The position numbers and the translations under genes are program-made. 64,000 bases of DNA from Mangifera indica (taxonomy: Eukaryota; Streptophyta; Magnoliopsida; Sapindales; Anacardiaceae): positions 21,178,928 through 21,242,927 of the forward strand of contig NC_058138.1 in assembly GCF_011075055.1 (NCBI RefSeq), given 5' to 3'. The notes below the pieces were generated by a model that worked only from the letters and a program-made list of their open reading frames with translations, did no database searches and was not told the DNA's origin. Numbering within the stretch: position 1 is the first letter of the stretch; every line of letters starts with the position of its first letter. Below, piece after piece: positions 47,388 to 59,076 of this stretch.

Positions 47388-47620
47388 TGACGTCACCTTG
47401 AGAACCATCTGACCTGGCCGCCATGCCCAAAAATTTAAGAGCTTCCCTGCCATTAATTTATCATCGTTTGACTCACGTGCATTAACTCCCTCTAGGGTCC
47501 CAACAATGACCAAAATTTTCCTGTTGAGTCCCACCAATATTATTCATGTTCATGCATTCTTGCCACCTTTCATCTCTTAATCCATCATATATTATTTAGC
47601 TTTTACTCTCTATATAAACA
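47388..47620 (+). promoter_or_regulatory. promoter of the ERF gene
   Basis: A TATA box CTATATAAACA at about 47610-47620 lies some 70 bp before the ATG, which leaves a short leader. Upstream are TGACGTCA at 47388-47395 (binding core of TGA/bZIP factors), a GGCCGCC near 47416 (one base from the GCC-box), TTGAC at 47468-47472 (W-box core) directly next to CACGTG at 47474-47479 (G-box). Such sites are typical of stress- and hormone-induced ERF genes. Sites were read from sequence; their function is inferred. Confidence 0.6.
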
Positions 47621-47686
47621 CTGAATCTTCAAATTGAGGTTTCAAACTTGCAAGAAAACAAGAAAAAATTCTCTCAGTTTTCATTC

Positions 47687-48370
47687 ATGGATTCTTCATT
47701 CTCTGAATACCCTTATGCTCAATTTTCTCCTGAGCTATCATCTTCTTCTTCTTATTCTGCCACAACTAATTCTCTTGAATCTTCTTTATCTTCAAACACT
47801 TTCAATAAAAATTTCTATGACCAACACCTTCCTTTCAATGAAAATGACTCCCAAGAGATGCTCCTCTTTGGGCTCCTCAATGAAGCCCCCACAAATTGTT
47901 TCAACGAGGAAGTAAGTTCGAGAGCTAAAGCTCATGAAGGGGAGCCTGCTGTGAGAGAAGTTTCTTACCGAGGAGTAAGAAAGCGACCATGGGGAAAATA
48001 TGCAGCCGAGATAAGAGACTCGACGAGAAATGGGGTAAGGGTTTGGATTGGAACCTTCGACACTGCAGAGGCTGCAGCTTTAGCTTATGATCAAGCTGCA
48101 TTTGCTATGAAAGGTTCAATGGCAATACTCAATTTTCCGGCCAAGAAAGTTTATGAATCACTTGTGGAAATGAAGTACAACTTTGAAGAGGGATGCTCGC
48201 CTGTTCTGTCACTGAAAAAGAGACACTCAATGAAAAAGAAAAGAGAGAGTGAGAAGAAGAGGAAAGAGAAAGAGAAGCAGCTAGAGAATTTCGTGGTGCT
48301 GGAAGATTTGGGAGCTGAGTACTTGGAAGAATTATTAAGTCTATCAGAAGCTAGCTGCAACTTTAATTAA
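47687..48370 (+). CDS. ERF group IX transcription factor (AP2/ERF domain)
   Basis: Intronless, 227 residues; the ATG at 47687 is the first in frame after a short leader. One AP2/ERF domain at about 93-151 ([20 protein letters not shown], then [20 protein letters not shown]), with the ERF-type alanine and aspartate in AAEIRD that favour GCC-box binding. The N-terminus is serine-rich (13-36) and followed by an EMLLFGLL hydrophobic patch. A strongly basic stretch (about 187-207) should be the nuclear signal. The C-terminal [15 protein letters not shown] matches the CMIX-1 activation motif of group IX. This places it with ERF1, ERF15 and ORA59-like activators of ethylene/jasmonate defence genes. 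No EAR repression motif. Orthologue not assigned. Confidence 0.92.
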   Translation: MDSSFSEYPYAQFSPELSSSSSYSATTNSLESSLSSNTFNKNFYDQHLPFNENDSQEMLLFGLLNEAPTNCFNEEVSSRAKAHEGEPAVREVSYRGVRKRPWGKYAAEIRDSTRNGVRVWIGTFDTAEAAALAYDQAAFAMKGSMAILNFPAKKVYESLVEMKYNFEEGCSPVLSLKKRHSMKKKRESEKKRKEKEKQLENFVVLEDLGAEYLEELLSLSEASCNFN

Positions 48371-51300
48371 AAATAATTCTCTCTTTGTTTATGTTTCAGT
48401 GATGTTGCCGATTTTGAGGCTCTAATTTTCTAGTTATTATTATTATTTTTAATTTTTGTAAATTTGTTTAGAGATAATGAATGAAGGATCCCAGTTTCAA
48501 CTTCATCGTAGGACCATTCATTAGTAAAGTTGATTTTATGTACACGCCAGTCTTGCTCATCAAAGTAAAATCAGTTTCAATAAAATTATCATTAAGGATA
48601 ATAAAACTTACATATATATAATTACCTTTTATTAAGTATTCATTAAATTTAAAATAGATTGTATACTAATAAAATTATGAGCATAATATGTATAAATAAT
48701 TATGTATCACCATATGATTAAGTATTATTTTATCTTTAATTTTTAATTATCCAATCACATGATGACATATCGTTATTTATATATAAAAATTATGTATATA
48801 ATATTACTCAATTTCATACCATACCTGGAAATATATAAACACATAGGACATACACATGTTGATAAATCTTGAAAGCGTATTTCAAGACTTACTTTATATT
48901 AAGCAAGTTTTTTAATATTTTTTTAAATTATTTTATTTTGAATTACAACAAAAAATTTATATCAAATTAGGTATAAAACATATATTACTATATGATTAAA
49001 TTTTTTTATTTTTAATTTAAAATTATTTAACTTTACAATAACATATTTTATTATCTTTATGTATATAAATTATATGTTTTTATATATGATTTATTCTTTT
49101 TTGTACGGACTGTAAAAAAGTCTTCGCTTCTGTACCAAATGCACGTTCAATCATGCAGAATTTACTTGTCCGCTGGATTTTACAATGTCAACTTTCTTTT
49201 GTTTTCCTTTTTCCTGGAAAATTTTCAGAAAGACCTGTTGAATCCTAGGTGATTATTTTAGTCCGTGGGAAGAAAATTCTTAAATAAGAGACTTCTGCTG
49301 ATGCCTCAAGAACAAGAGGAATTTAGCCCTAATCTCTTCAATCTTTCTTCCAAAGAGTTAGAAAAAACTCCCCGTTTTGTCTTTCTCTAATCGAATCTTT
49401 ATCTCTGCTAATACTATTTTTTGCTTCTCCCGTACTTTAACTGAGTTTTAACCCTGTCCACTTCTTAGCTAGCAGTATTCAGAAAAATCAATATTTTTCA
49501 TATTTCCAGTTTTCATTATCAACATAGTTAATGGTGTTGAAATGTTGGCGCTCAACACGTCAATGCCAGCGGCTTCAAGCAATAGTAGCAAACCATAGAA
49601 TTGCAGCTTGATGAGGGCATTAAATCGATTAGCACCACAACTTATTTACGTAGAATCTTTTTTTAGTTATTTTCGTAGGGTAGTTAGAGTGACAAAAAAG
49701 TTTTATATATAAGTTTAAATCTTCTTTAATAATATATCAAAGTCAAATTTCGAATTTTTCTAATATCTAATTAAGTAATTATAAAATTGGTTACTGAACT
49801 TAAGTATATTTTTTTCAAGTTAGGATAATGTATTAAATTAACTAGACTGGAGCAAGTGGAGATGCCTAGCCATTAGCTTCTACGTAGAGTGTTAAATTGT
49901 GAAGATGTACACAGGTAAAGCCAAGAATTTTCTGCATACGGTTGATTAAACCATAAAATGTATTGCCATTTGTTGGGATGCGGCACGAACCTTTTGGTAA
50001 TCTATTTAGCCCTTTAGTAACCATTAAGCTCATTAAGTCCAACAATAGACCATCTCATGAACTGGCCCATTAGGACAGTCCAAAAGGGTTAAAATGTTAG
50101 TGAGGGAGCAGAGCCGCAGGAGACAGATTAAGCAAGGAAATGGAGAAGATAATTATCTACTGAATTTCATGAGGTTCTGGTGATGATGATGGCGGTTGTA
50201 GATTTAGTAGCTAGCCCGGAAATGATATCGAAAAAGGGTCCTCTGGCACCGGTTGGTGGACAGGGCCCAAGCGTTGGTATTCTCCGTGGCCTCAAAATTC
50301 TACTACCAAGCCCAACCTTCATTTCAACAGAGAAGCCATAATGAGAATCAAATTCAATAGCAGATAGACCAAAAAAAAAAAATTGGCAATGGCACGAATT
50401 AAGATATGTTAGAATGCAAATTTGAGCTTGTCGAATCGGTAAAGCATGGTTCACGTTTGAGTTTAAGACAAAAACAACTTACTCAGGTTTAGCTAAAAAG
50501 TATTGTTTATCCTTTAATTTTCAAAAGACAAAGCTTAATAATTTATATATTTATCCATCAAAAAATAATGATTTAAAACTTTTAGAAATTTAGTATTCTT
50601 TTACTTAAATCAAACCGTAAGTTTATGAATTAATTGAACTAACCACAATTAAATTTAAATTTAAGTTCGACTCAATTTTAGTAAAATAAAACTACGACTT
50701 ACTCATAAATAAATTAACTGATCAACATTAATTAAACAAATATCGAGCTTATCCTTAAACATAATATAAGTTTCCCAAATCCATGAGAGGAAATTTAGGG
50801 ATATAAAATGGGGAATTTTTATTTTTTTGTTTCTGATAACAAGAAACTTTACTCGAACCGATTCATCCTTTAATTGGATAAGATTAAAGTCAACAGTTTG
50901 AGGCTAGGGTTGCGTGGTGGTGACTCAAAAGCAACTGGTTTCCTTTAAAATGTCCTAATCGATTTTGAAGAGATCAGTAGTTAATTCTGATAGATGCACA
51001 TGTATCACAAAATGCTCTATGCAAATTCAAATAAAATATGATACAGAAATTATACTGCTGTGGTCAACAATAACTCACAAACGCTGTTACATTAATATTC
51101 CAATCCAAACTGTAAAGCTTCTAAACCATTACAAAATACAAAATCATCAGAAACATTAACTAATGAAGTTGTGCATGTTAAAATACAATCGCATGATCCA
51201 GGTTTTTCATCCCTAATCACAAGCATACTCCCAGTCTTCGGTCAGATCATCATAATCTTGACAGGTGCCCAAATTCTACTATTTCAGAGAAACTGACCAA

Positions 51301-51378
51301 TTTAATATTAACTGCATTTCTCTTGTTTATTCTAAAATGCTACATACGTGGCATCTCCTGTTATACCCAGCTATGATT
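48371..51378. other. intergenic region
   Basis: About 3 kb of AT-rich DNA with family 1 inverted-repeat elements near 48670-48810 and, more decayed, 48955-49085. A minus-strand open frame at 50167-50454 (95 residues, ending GSRILRPRRIPTLGPCPPTG and more) has no recognisable family and an eight-phenylalanine-like low-complexity stretch from poly-T; I do not call it a gene. Confidence 0.5.
48670..48810. repeat. dispersed inverted-repeat element (family 1)
   Basis: Left arm ATGTATCACCATATGATTAA, right arm ATCCAATCACATGATGACAT. One of the best preserved copies. Confidence 0.6.
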
Positions 51379-51786
51379 TCAGGAGACAGAACTACATGAA
51401 AGCAAAGACAATAAATAACACGAGCTGCTATACATAACGCGAGCTTCATGGCTGGCTGGGGGTGGTGGTGATAGGGAAAATGGTTGTGGCGGTGGAGGTG
51501 GAGACAAGAAAGCGCGAGGGCTTTTGGGGGGCGGAGGAACAGGTGCTACTGCAATTGCAGGAACTGGAGGAGGCACAGAAAGCAGTGGCAATGGCCTCCT
51601 AAGTCTCTTGCTTGTGTCAGTAATCTTCACTTGGGCAGATAATTCACGACGAGAAACCGCTTCAATACCATTCATATCATCGACCACTGTGGCCATAAGT
51701 CTGTAGCCTTTGCTTGTCTGCGAAGCATTAAGTAGAAACACAACATGGAACAGCAAGAGCAAAAGCAAGTGACGAGAAATATCCAT
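51379..51786 (-). CDS. small secreted proline-rich peptide precursor
   Basis: 135 residues. Residues 1 to about 24 (MDISRHLLLLLLFHVVFLLN) form a clear signal peptide. A middle part carries basic pairs (SRRELSAQVKITDTSKRLRR), and a proline-rich part follows (PPPVPAIAVAPVPPPPKSP, SPPPPPQPFSLSPPPP). The last 25 residues are not proline-rich. A TATAAATAAT block lies about 60 bp upstream on the minus strand (plus 51843-51853). I infer a cell-wall or apoplastic peptide; the dibasic sites before the proline-rich part could be processing sites. Not a recognised named peptide family. It shares layout with the genes at 54.8 and 56.1 kb. A downstream exon cannot be excluded. Confidence 0.6.
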   Translation of the reverse strand: MDISRHLLLLLLFHVVFLLNASQTSKGYRLMATVVDDMNGIEAVSRRELSAQVKITDTSKRLRRPLPLLSVPPPVPAIAVAPVPPPPKSPRAFLSPPPPPQPFSLSPPPPASHEARVMYSSSCYLLSLLSCSSVS

Positions 51787-52544
51787 AGTTACTTCTATGA
51801 GCTGCTATGTAAGTATAGGTATGCCTACAGCCTACTTCATGTATTATTTATAATAATTATGTGGGAACATTTTGTGGCTAGATTTTCATTGCTGAGATCC
51901 ATTGCCAAGAAGATAAAATAAATTAATTAGTCCAGTGCTGAAAAATATGTGGACCTTAGAGACTTCAAAGTCAAAAATTATACACGGTAGGAATAAAGTT
52001 TCTACTTTACCATATAGTATAATTTTAATTAAGAGAGTACCGCATTTTAAAGGAGTTATGTTAAAATATAATTCACTAACTTTCCATATTATTAATTTAG
52101 ACTGAAGCTGATTTTTTGGTAATAAAATAATTTAAAATTAAAATAAAATAATATTTAATTATATAATAATATATATTTTTTAATATATTTAAAATAAATA
52201 TATATGTATATAATATTATTCATAATTTATATATCGTATTATATTATATGCATCTCACCTATTGCGTTGCCCAGATGGAGGAAAATTAGAAGTTCCAAGA
52301 TTGACAAGAGAAGGTCAAAAATTTCCGATGACATGGTGGTTGAAAAGATTTAGGTTGATTGATTCCCCCATCAAATAATTAACTTAATCCCCGTGTACTA
52401 ATTCATTTTTCCTTTCATTTGCCTAAACAATTATTAGGATAAATAATAAAATAATGTATATTTAATTTTAAATATTATATATTAATATATTATTTAAATA
52501 TTTAAAATTTAATACGTATAATATAATGTTATCACCCTATCATT

Positions 52545-52847
52545 AGGATTAAATTCGAACCGAGTTAAACTCGAACTTTACATATAACTGAGCTCGAGTT
52601 TGAGTTTGAACTCATCAAGCTCTTGAAAACCAAGCTCAAATTTAGTTTAAATCGATTCGATTCTTTTTTCGTTATTAAAACGATGTCGTTTTAATACATA
52701 TAAGTCAAAATGATATTATTTTGTATCAAAAATTTTAATTTAAAAATTTGACGAATAGCTCGAACTTGAACTTAAACTCGACCAAGGTCACTCAAACTCG
52801 ACCGAGCTCACTCAAACTCGAACGGCCTCGATTCGAATCCAACCCTA
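52545..52847. repeat. foldback element (family 2)
   Basis: About 300 bp. Left end AGGATTAAATTCGAACCGAG, right end CGATTCGAATCCAACCCT, an imperfect inverted repeat; the inner arms are rich in ACTCGAAC and GAGCTCGAGTTTGAG words. MITE-like, no coding capacity. Confidence 0.65.
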
Positions 52848-53079
52848 CTTACCATTGATTAGTAACACCACTTCGGTTTTGCATGATGAAAACTCGCATG
52901 GTTTAAAATAATTATAGATGGAAAAATAACAGCAATGAGGTGCCATTAATTTCATACTTCCTTTAGTCGTCAAAGTAAAAATGAATTAATTTGACAAATT
53001 TTTGGATTGAAATAAAATATCATCTCTTTTAACCCTAAATCAAAATAGGGATAACGTTATACCTAAATTGTCGTTTTAT

Positions 53080-53430
53080 TAGTTTATAAATATGAAGATC
53101 GAAACTTATATTATACCAAATTAATTTATTTGTGTTAAGGTCTAATGTACTATATTTATATACTATTTATTTATATTGATCTTATTAGATGTGAGACTTT
53201 AGTCTCTAACACATTTTTTCAAGTGCAACCATTATATGTTGTTAGCCTGTCGTTTGTTAAATGTATTATCACTTGGTATCAAGATTATGTTAGAGTATTA
53301 GGCCCGGATCACATTAGGTTTTAGACTTACATATTTAGTTTTGAGTTCTAATATTATGTCGAAATATATTTAACTTATAAATGTAGAAATTGATAATTTA
53401 TATTACATAAAATCAATTGATTTGTGTGCA
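53080..53430 (+). mobile_element. possible miniature LTR (TRIM-like) relic
   Basis: Two diverged direct repeats, about 53078-53136 and 53371-53425, sharing TATAAAT, TTATATTA and ATTTGTGT words. Between them TGGTATCAAGATTATG (about 53276) resembles a primer-binding site for tRNA-Met. No coding sequence. Borders and target-site duplication were not resolved. Confidence 0.35.
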
Positions 53431-54791
53431 TAAAAAAAAAATTCGCTCATCTTCTCTTACATTTTCAAAATGGAAACCCTCCCTCGGTGAAAATTACAAA
53501 CAATCTAAGTTAATTAACAAAGTTGTTTTCATTATATTCAATCTTATAGAAGGCAAAGAGATTAAATGATTAGAGGAGAATATTAGCATCGAGGAGAAAA
53601 AAATTATACATATAAGTTTAAAAAAAATGTATTTATATGTATTTAATTTTGAATACTTAATTAGGTATTGAAATAATATATTATAGTTTGATTGAGTGAA
53701 TTTAAATTAATAATAAGATACAATCAAATATAGATGATGTATTATCTTAATACTCAATTAAATATTTAAAATTAAAAACACAAAAACATTATTTATGTTG
53801 AAATGAAAAGTGGTCGTGCATTGTGCATTTCATTTGTTGAGACCATTGAAGAAAATGACAAGGGTTCATGTAAATTCATAAAGCTTTTTTTTTTTTTTTT
53901 GGGGTTAACAAAAAAAATTTACCAAATCGAGTCACTTTTTTAAGTTGAAAAAATCATATTAAGCAGAGTAAACTCTAGGTTTAATAATCGATTCTACAAG
54001 CTATATTACTGTACTAAGTAAATCAAGAGTTTGATTTTAATATACCGTTAATAAATTGTAAACACATATTCTATTATTTTGATTACTCACTTTTACCATT
54101 CAAACTACTGTTAGAGGCTAAATTTATAAAGTTTACCATCACTTGGGCAAACCTTTGAGCCTAAATGTTTCCATACATCTATTGGTTAACTTGGTTTACA
54201 ATTAGAGAAGTGGTTAATTTCAATTAGTCTATGAGAAGTATGATAATTATATCTCAAATAAAAATATAAATTTTTTTAGTGATACGGGAGACTTTATCGG
54301 ACAAGTAAACCCTTGGAAATATAATATCTGAATCCATAATCATTATATTTGATAAATCAAAGTCCCACTATCCGACATATGTTGAGTTCAAAACTCCGAA
54401 TTGTCAAATCTATATGCTTTCTGGAAATTAAAAACTACTGTGTTGGTCTGGTCAAACAAACTCAGCAGGTCCACAATCATTTTGTTTGCGTTGCTCAAGT
54501 TGTAATTTCTAAAGATTCTAACCCATCAGAAAATGCACTATCATATGAAACATCGGTCAACAATCACATTTTAAACCTAATCACATGATCCAGGTTTAGT
54601 CTTTAGTCAAAGCATGATCTTGAAAATCACTTAAAATCTAGTTGAGAATTGACTGATTGATTTGAATAAATTCAGCTTAGTATCGCATTGAAAGTTCAAG
54701 AGATTGTTTCAGATCTTTGAATGAACTAGTTAAACCATACAAGAGTAGCCAAATATTGGTGAAACAAGCTCTACCAGCACCATATCATGCA

Positions 54792-55059
54792 CTATGCTTC
54801 TATGGAAGGATGTGGCGGTGGACCTGACGATGGTGGTGGTAGAGGCAGCGATGGCCCTTGCTTGTAGTAAAATGGGAAATTTGAATATAGGAGATGGTGG
54901 CGGCTTTCTAGGTTTCTTCTTGGACACTAGTATCAAATTGTAAGAAAAATCATAACAAGAGATGACAACAAATAGGGTTGAATATCTTAACCCTTGTTTC
55001 CATCTTCGTAGAAGAAACTTTTTTTCATCTATACTCCATCTTCGATATAAAGATAACAA
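54792..55059 (-). pseudogene. decayed proline-rich secreted peptide gene
   Basis: One frame gives KKKPRKPPPSPIFKFP. A different frame continues as a proline-rich tail (FYYKQGPSLPLPPPSSG, PPPHPSIEA) and stops at 54792-54794, so a frameshift lies near 54860-54880. No intact signal peptide is joined to it. Its 3' flank (CCAAATATTGGTGAAACAAG at about 54749) matches that of the 56.1-kb gene (CCAAATATTGCTGATACAAT at about 56000), which supports common origin by tandem duplication. It could instead be a spliced gene whose structure I misread. Confidence 0.5.
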
Positions 55060-56104
55060 AAAATTTTCATTCCTTTCATGCAGAAAAATTCTTTTTCCCC
55101 TTTCTCTTCCATCCCTTATTATACATTAGGATATATTTATAATAATTGAAAGTTTTTAAAATAATTTAATATATAAGAATTTAAAAAATATATAAGATAA
55201 AAGACGAATTAAAAAGAAAACAAATAAAAGATATATTTATCTTTATTTTTAATTATAATAATTTTAACTAGTCTTATCTCTTTCATCATTTATTTTTATT
55301 AAAGAATCATCTTCCTATTTAGAATGGGGTGAGCTGACTTATCATATAATTAAATGGGACACGGCTGAAACAGCTTCAGAAGCCTTGACCATATAATCAG
55401 TATGTGAAAGTAACAACATATGAATCAAGACGAAAGAAAACAGGTAGGAATTCGCATCCATTGCATCATTGATAAAACTCTATTAAAGATCTGGACTTTT
55501 ATAGATCAGGCAGGAGCATTGAAAGTTATCAAAATCGACTTTCTCAGGAAGACAAAAGGGCCCCAAAAGTCAAATTATAGTTGAAATTTGTTACTTGTCC
55601 TTTTTCTTAGTGTGAAAATCAAGATCAACTTATTCAGAAGTCTGGGTTTGACGAAGAAAACTTGCAAAAAAAGCGTCTGGGTACTGCTAATATTTCACAA
55701 AATTCACGTTTTAAGCGACTCTCGGAGAAAAAAAATTATAAGAGTAGAATTATGAGGGCTCCCGGAATCTTTACATATGGCATCTCTGGTTAAGTTCTGG
55801 ACTCTGAGCCACTGTTTAAGGGGAGGGCAATCAACTTAGTCCATTAAAAATTGCATAATGCAAGCAGAGAAATTGGCCAATTGATGAGAATAATTTCATC
55901 CATAAATTACATTGAAAGAGAGAGATAAGAGATTGTTTGAGTTAGAGAGCAACCTTACTCAATACATCAATCACATGCAACAACGATATTAATTAAGGCC
56001 AAATATTGCTGATACAATTTCTACCAAGTATTCATAAGGTTATTAGCTATATAGCTTGCAAGTTAAACTAATTAAGCTGGCCCCGACACATGTACTAACA
56101 CTGA

Positions 56105-56344
56105 TCAAGGTGGCAGTGGTGGCATCCATGGCGGTGGTGGTTGCGGTGGTGGTACTGGTGATGGAGGAGGGCTCTTGAATTTAGTTGTAGTACCAAGCAT
56201 AGAAGGCAGTAGCGGCGGAAACACTTTGAATCTCCTGGAAGCAAGCTTCAATTTATGAGGAACATCTGCTGTGGCCCCGTAAGTAGTATGTGAAAGTAGC
56301 AGGCCGTTGATGAAGATGAAAGCAAGCAAGTGATTAGCATTCAT
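56105..56344 (-). CDS. small secreted proline-rich peptide precursor
   Basis: 79 residues: signal peptide MNANHLLAFIFINGLLLSHT to about residue 23, a basic middle part (HKLKLASRRFKVFPPLLP), and a proline-rich tail (KSPPPSPVPPPQPPPPWMPP) that runs to the end. A good TATA box, CTATAAATAG on the minus strand (plus 56391-56400), stands 47 bp upstream of the ATG, which supports a real short-leader gene. An apoplastic or cell-wall location is inferred; the function is unknown. Confidence 0.62.
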   Translation of the reverse strand: MNANHLLAFIFINGLLLSHTTYGATADVPHKLKLASRRFKVFPPLLPSMLGTTTKFKSPPPSPVPPPQPPPPWMPPLPP

Positions 56345-57134
56345 TTGGTTGTTGCTATATCAGTATATTTGGCCATGAAGGTCTAGCCTGCTATTTATAG
56401 AACCAGGAAGTGGCTGTGCATTATAGTTGTGGCCACAACTTTCCCAAGACTTTTCAACCAAAATTTGTCAAATTGTTGGGTTTCTTTAATGATTGCAAAA
56501 CCTAATCTTGACTATTTGCCAAACAGCTTCCAAGAAGCTGACCAGTTGATGGCACCATGTCCTGGAAAATTCACATAAGAGAAGTTTTAGCAATACTACT
56601 TAGCATGAATCCGGAGTCTAACATATGTTGACTCGAGAACTTTAGCTATAAAATCAAGGGTGAGGATGAAATCAAAGCAATAGCTGGCATGTATGATTTG
56701 GCAGCCATTGCACCAGGGTTATGTTTAGAAGAAAACAACACATATACTTAATTTTAAATATTCAAGATGATATATTATTATACGATTATTTATTATTTTA
56801 TTAAAAAATTTAAATTTTTATTATTTTTTGGATTTGTTTATATAAATTTTTTATACTTTTTAATACTAAATATTTACATTGTAAAATTTGAATACTCTTT
56901 TAAAATATCTTTTATTTGATCAAAGTGTAAAATTTGTATAAGGTTAATGAACTCAAATTCTAGATTGTTGATGATGAACTTTTTTAGTAAGATCTAAAGT
57001 TTGGTGAGTTATAATAAAAGTTTTTAATCAAAAAATAATAAAATGAACTCAAATTCTAAATTTTATATATATATATATATAGAAGAATAGGTTAGCAAGG
57101 GTAAGTGGCAGCCCTCCAGCCCTACCTTAATCCA
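56345..57134. other. intergenic
   Basis: Promoter side of the minus-strand peptide gene, then AT-rich DNA with a decayed family 1 element near 56740-56830 and a short TA tract at about 57062-57082. No gene was recognised. Confidence 0.5.
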
Positions 57135-57880
57135 AAAGGCCAAAGACTATTTCCCATCCAAGTTTAGTGTGTGTTCCCAAACACATCTACGAAGTTAAAA
57201 AACCTAAAGTTTCACACATGATGTAAATGCATTTAAAATTTTTTGTTAAAGACAAAAATAAAATTGTTATTATATTAAAAATAAAAAAAAATATTTCTCT
57301 TTAAAATTTTAAGAACTAACAACTCACTTCTATTTAAAGTTTTTTAACTTTAAAAAATCACATTTTCTCCTCAAATTTTTTTTTTACCTCTCTCCGCCAC
57401 CATCTCTAGCATCGATGGCCTCCTCTTTCTACCCTAAATTGTTGGTTGACACACATAAAAAAAATTGAAACAGATCTCTTTGTCAAAGACGAAAAGATCC
57501 GACAACAAAGACGAAGAGATCTAGAGCTCAGATCTCTTCATCTTCGTTGACAAAGAGATTTCGTCATTGTCCTTTCTAAAATCACCAGAGAAAGTGGTCA
57601 AAAGAGAAAAAAAAAATTCTAAGGTTTAGGAGAGAAATATGACTTTTTAAAGTAAAAAAAACTTTAGGAGGTGCGAAATATTAATTTTTAAAACTTATGA
57701 GAGAAAAACATACTAAATTTTATATATTTTTAAATATTAGTAAAAAAAATAATTTTACTCTACTTTTAACAGAAAATTTTAACCTCAATTAGTCAATGGG
57801 TGGGACTTTAGATTTTTCAAACTCTGTAAGTATGACTTTGGAAATGCACCTAAACTTGGTGAGAAATAGTCCTTTGCCCA
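57135..57880. mobile_element. non-autonomous DNA element with long terminal inverted repeats
   Basis: About 745 bp. The left end GGCCAAAGACTATTTCCCAT is the imperfect complement of the right end (reverse complement GGGCAAAGGACTATTTCTCA), and similarity continues inward for some 150-200 bp on both sides (CTAAAGT, TTTAAAATTTT and TGTTAAA blocks). The centre has GATCT- and GACGAAGA-rich inverted words. Long terminal inverted repeats suggest a Mutator-like or foldback element. No transposase remains, and a clean target-site duplication was not found. Confidence 0.65.
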
Positions 57881-59076
57881 CAAAAGAGAAAATAATATTT
57901 TTCCTTCTCCGACCACCACCATTCTGATTAATGGCCAACATTTTTTCGTCCATCTTTCATATCCAGCCACAAAAGACAACAAAGGACAATCACCTATGAT
58001 GACGAAGGATAGTTTTTTGTCATCATGTCTACACAATGCAACAAGGGTAGTCCTTCGTCGGAGAAGATCGTCACTTCTTCCCGATCACCAACGGACCCTA
58101 AGTCGTAGGATGAAACCTAGAAAAAGATGTAAATTTTTAAAATTTAAACATAAAAAATTTTATTCAAAAAGGAATAAAATTTAAGTTTTTTAAAAAGACG
58201 AATAAAAATAAAAATTTTAACCTTTATAATTTAATAAAAATTTAAATAAAAATTAATTTTTAAATTTAAATAATTAATTTTATAATAAATTTAAAAATAA
58301 TTTTTTTGATAAACATTTAAAAATAAACTTGTATTTCAAATCTTCCTAAAACGAAAAACAAAAATTACCCTTCTGAAAACTAGAAATCACCCCGTTAACC
58401 CATATACTTCAGTACCTAGGTTATCTTGTGAGAATGAGGATGATCGTAACCGATCCAACAGCCCAAACCCAAAGATACAACAGTGTCAAGTGCAAGTTCT
58501 AACAAAAAAAATGCAAGATATGTCAGCATTTTTTTCAACGAAAAAAATAATATACAATAAACATATAATTGAGATTATCACCACCACCGTAACAAGGGAC
58601 CCTTTACATCACCAGAAACAATTAAATTGATTGAAATCATAAATTTATTTTTTATAAATAATATAAAATTGAATAAATATAATTTACAAAAAAATTAAAT
58701 AAACGTCATATTCTTTGATCCGTTCTGTAAGTTTTTGGCATTTGACTTTGTTGAACAAAGAAATCTGATCTTTGATTGAACATGGTCAATTTCATTATCA
58801 AAAAATTCACCATAATTTAGTTCTTCATAGATCACATCACCATTCACCGCTGCATTTCCTATTATTCTCTCTCTTTTCAACTCCCAAACGACATTCTACT
58901 CCGGATAAAACGACACCGTTTACTCCCATTTCTCAATCCATGCTACTGTTATTATCATTCTCACACACTCTCTCTCCTTCGCCCACTTCATCTTCTTTTT
59001 CTTTCTCCTATTCCACCTTTCTTTATAACCGTTGACTTTCTTATTTTTTGGTCAGTTGTTTTAAAAGCTCAAGGAA
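57881..59076. other. intergenic, up to the phosphatase pseudogene
   Basis: AT-rich DNA; 57881-58130 resembles element-internal sequence with GACGAAGGA and GGAGAAG words. 58860-59076 is CT-rich and probably the old promoter/leader of the phosphatase pseudogene. No intact gene was recognised. Confidence 0.45.

Larger units (their letters stand above)
51787..54791. other. intergenic, transposon relics
   Basis: AT-rich DNA between two proline-rich peptide genes. Contains a family 2 foldback element (52545-52847), a decayed family 1 element near 52110-52225 and another near 53620-53790, and a possible miniature LTR relic (53080-53430). No gene was recognised. Confidence 0.55.

Noticed and set aside
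50167..50454. 95-residue minus-strand open frame
   Set aside because: No signal peptide, domain or conserved motif; a poly-T tract gives a phenylalanine run.
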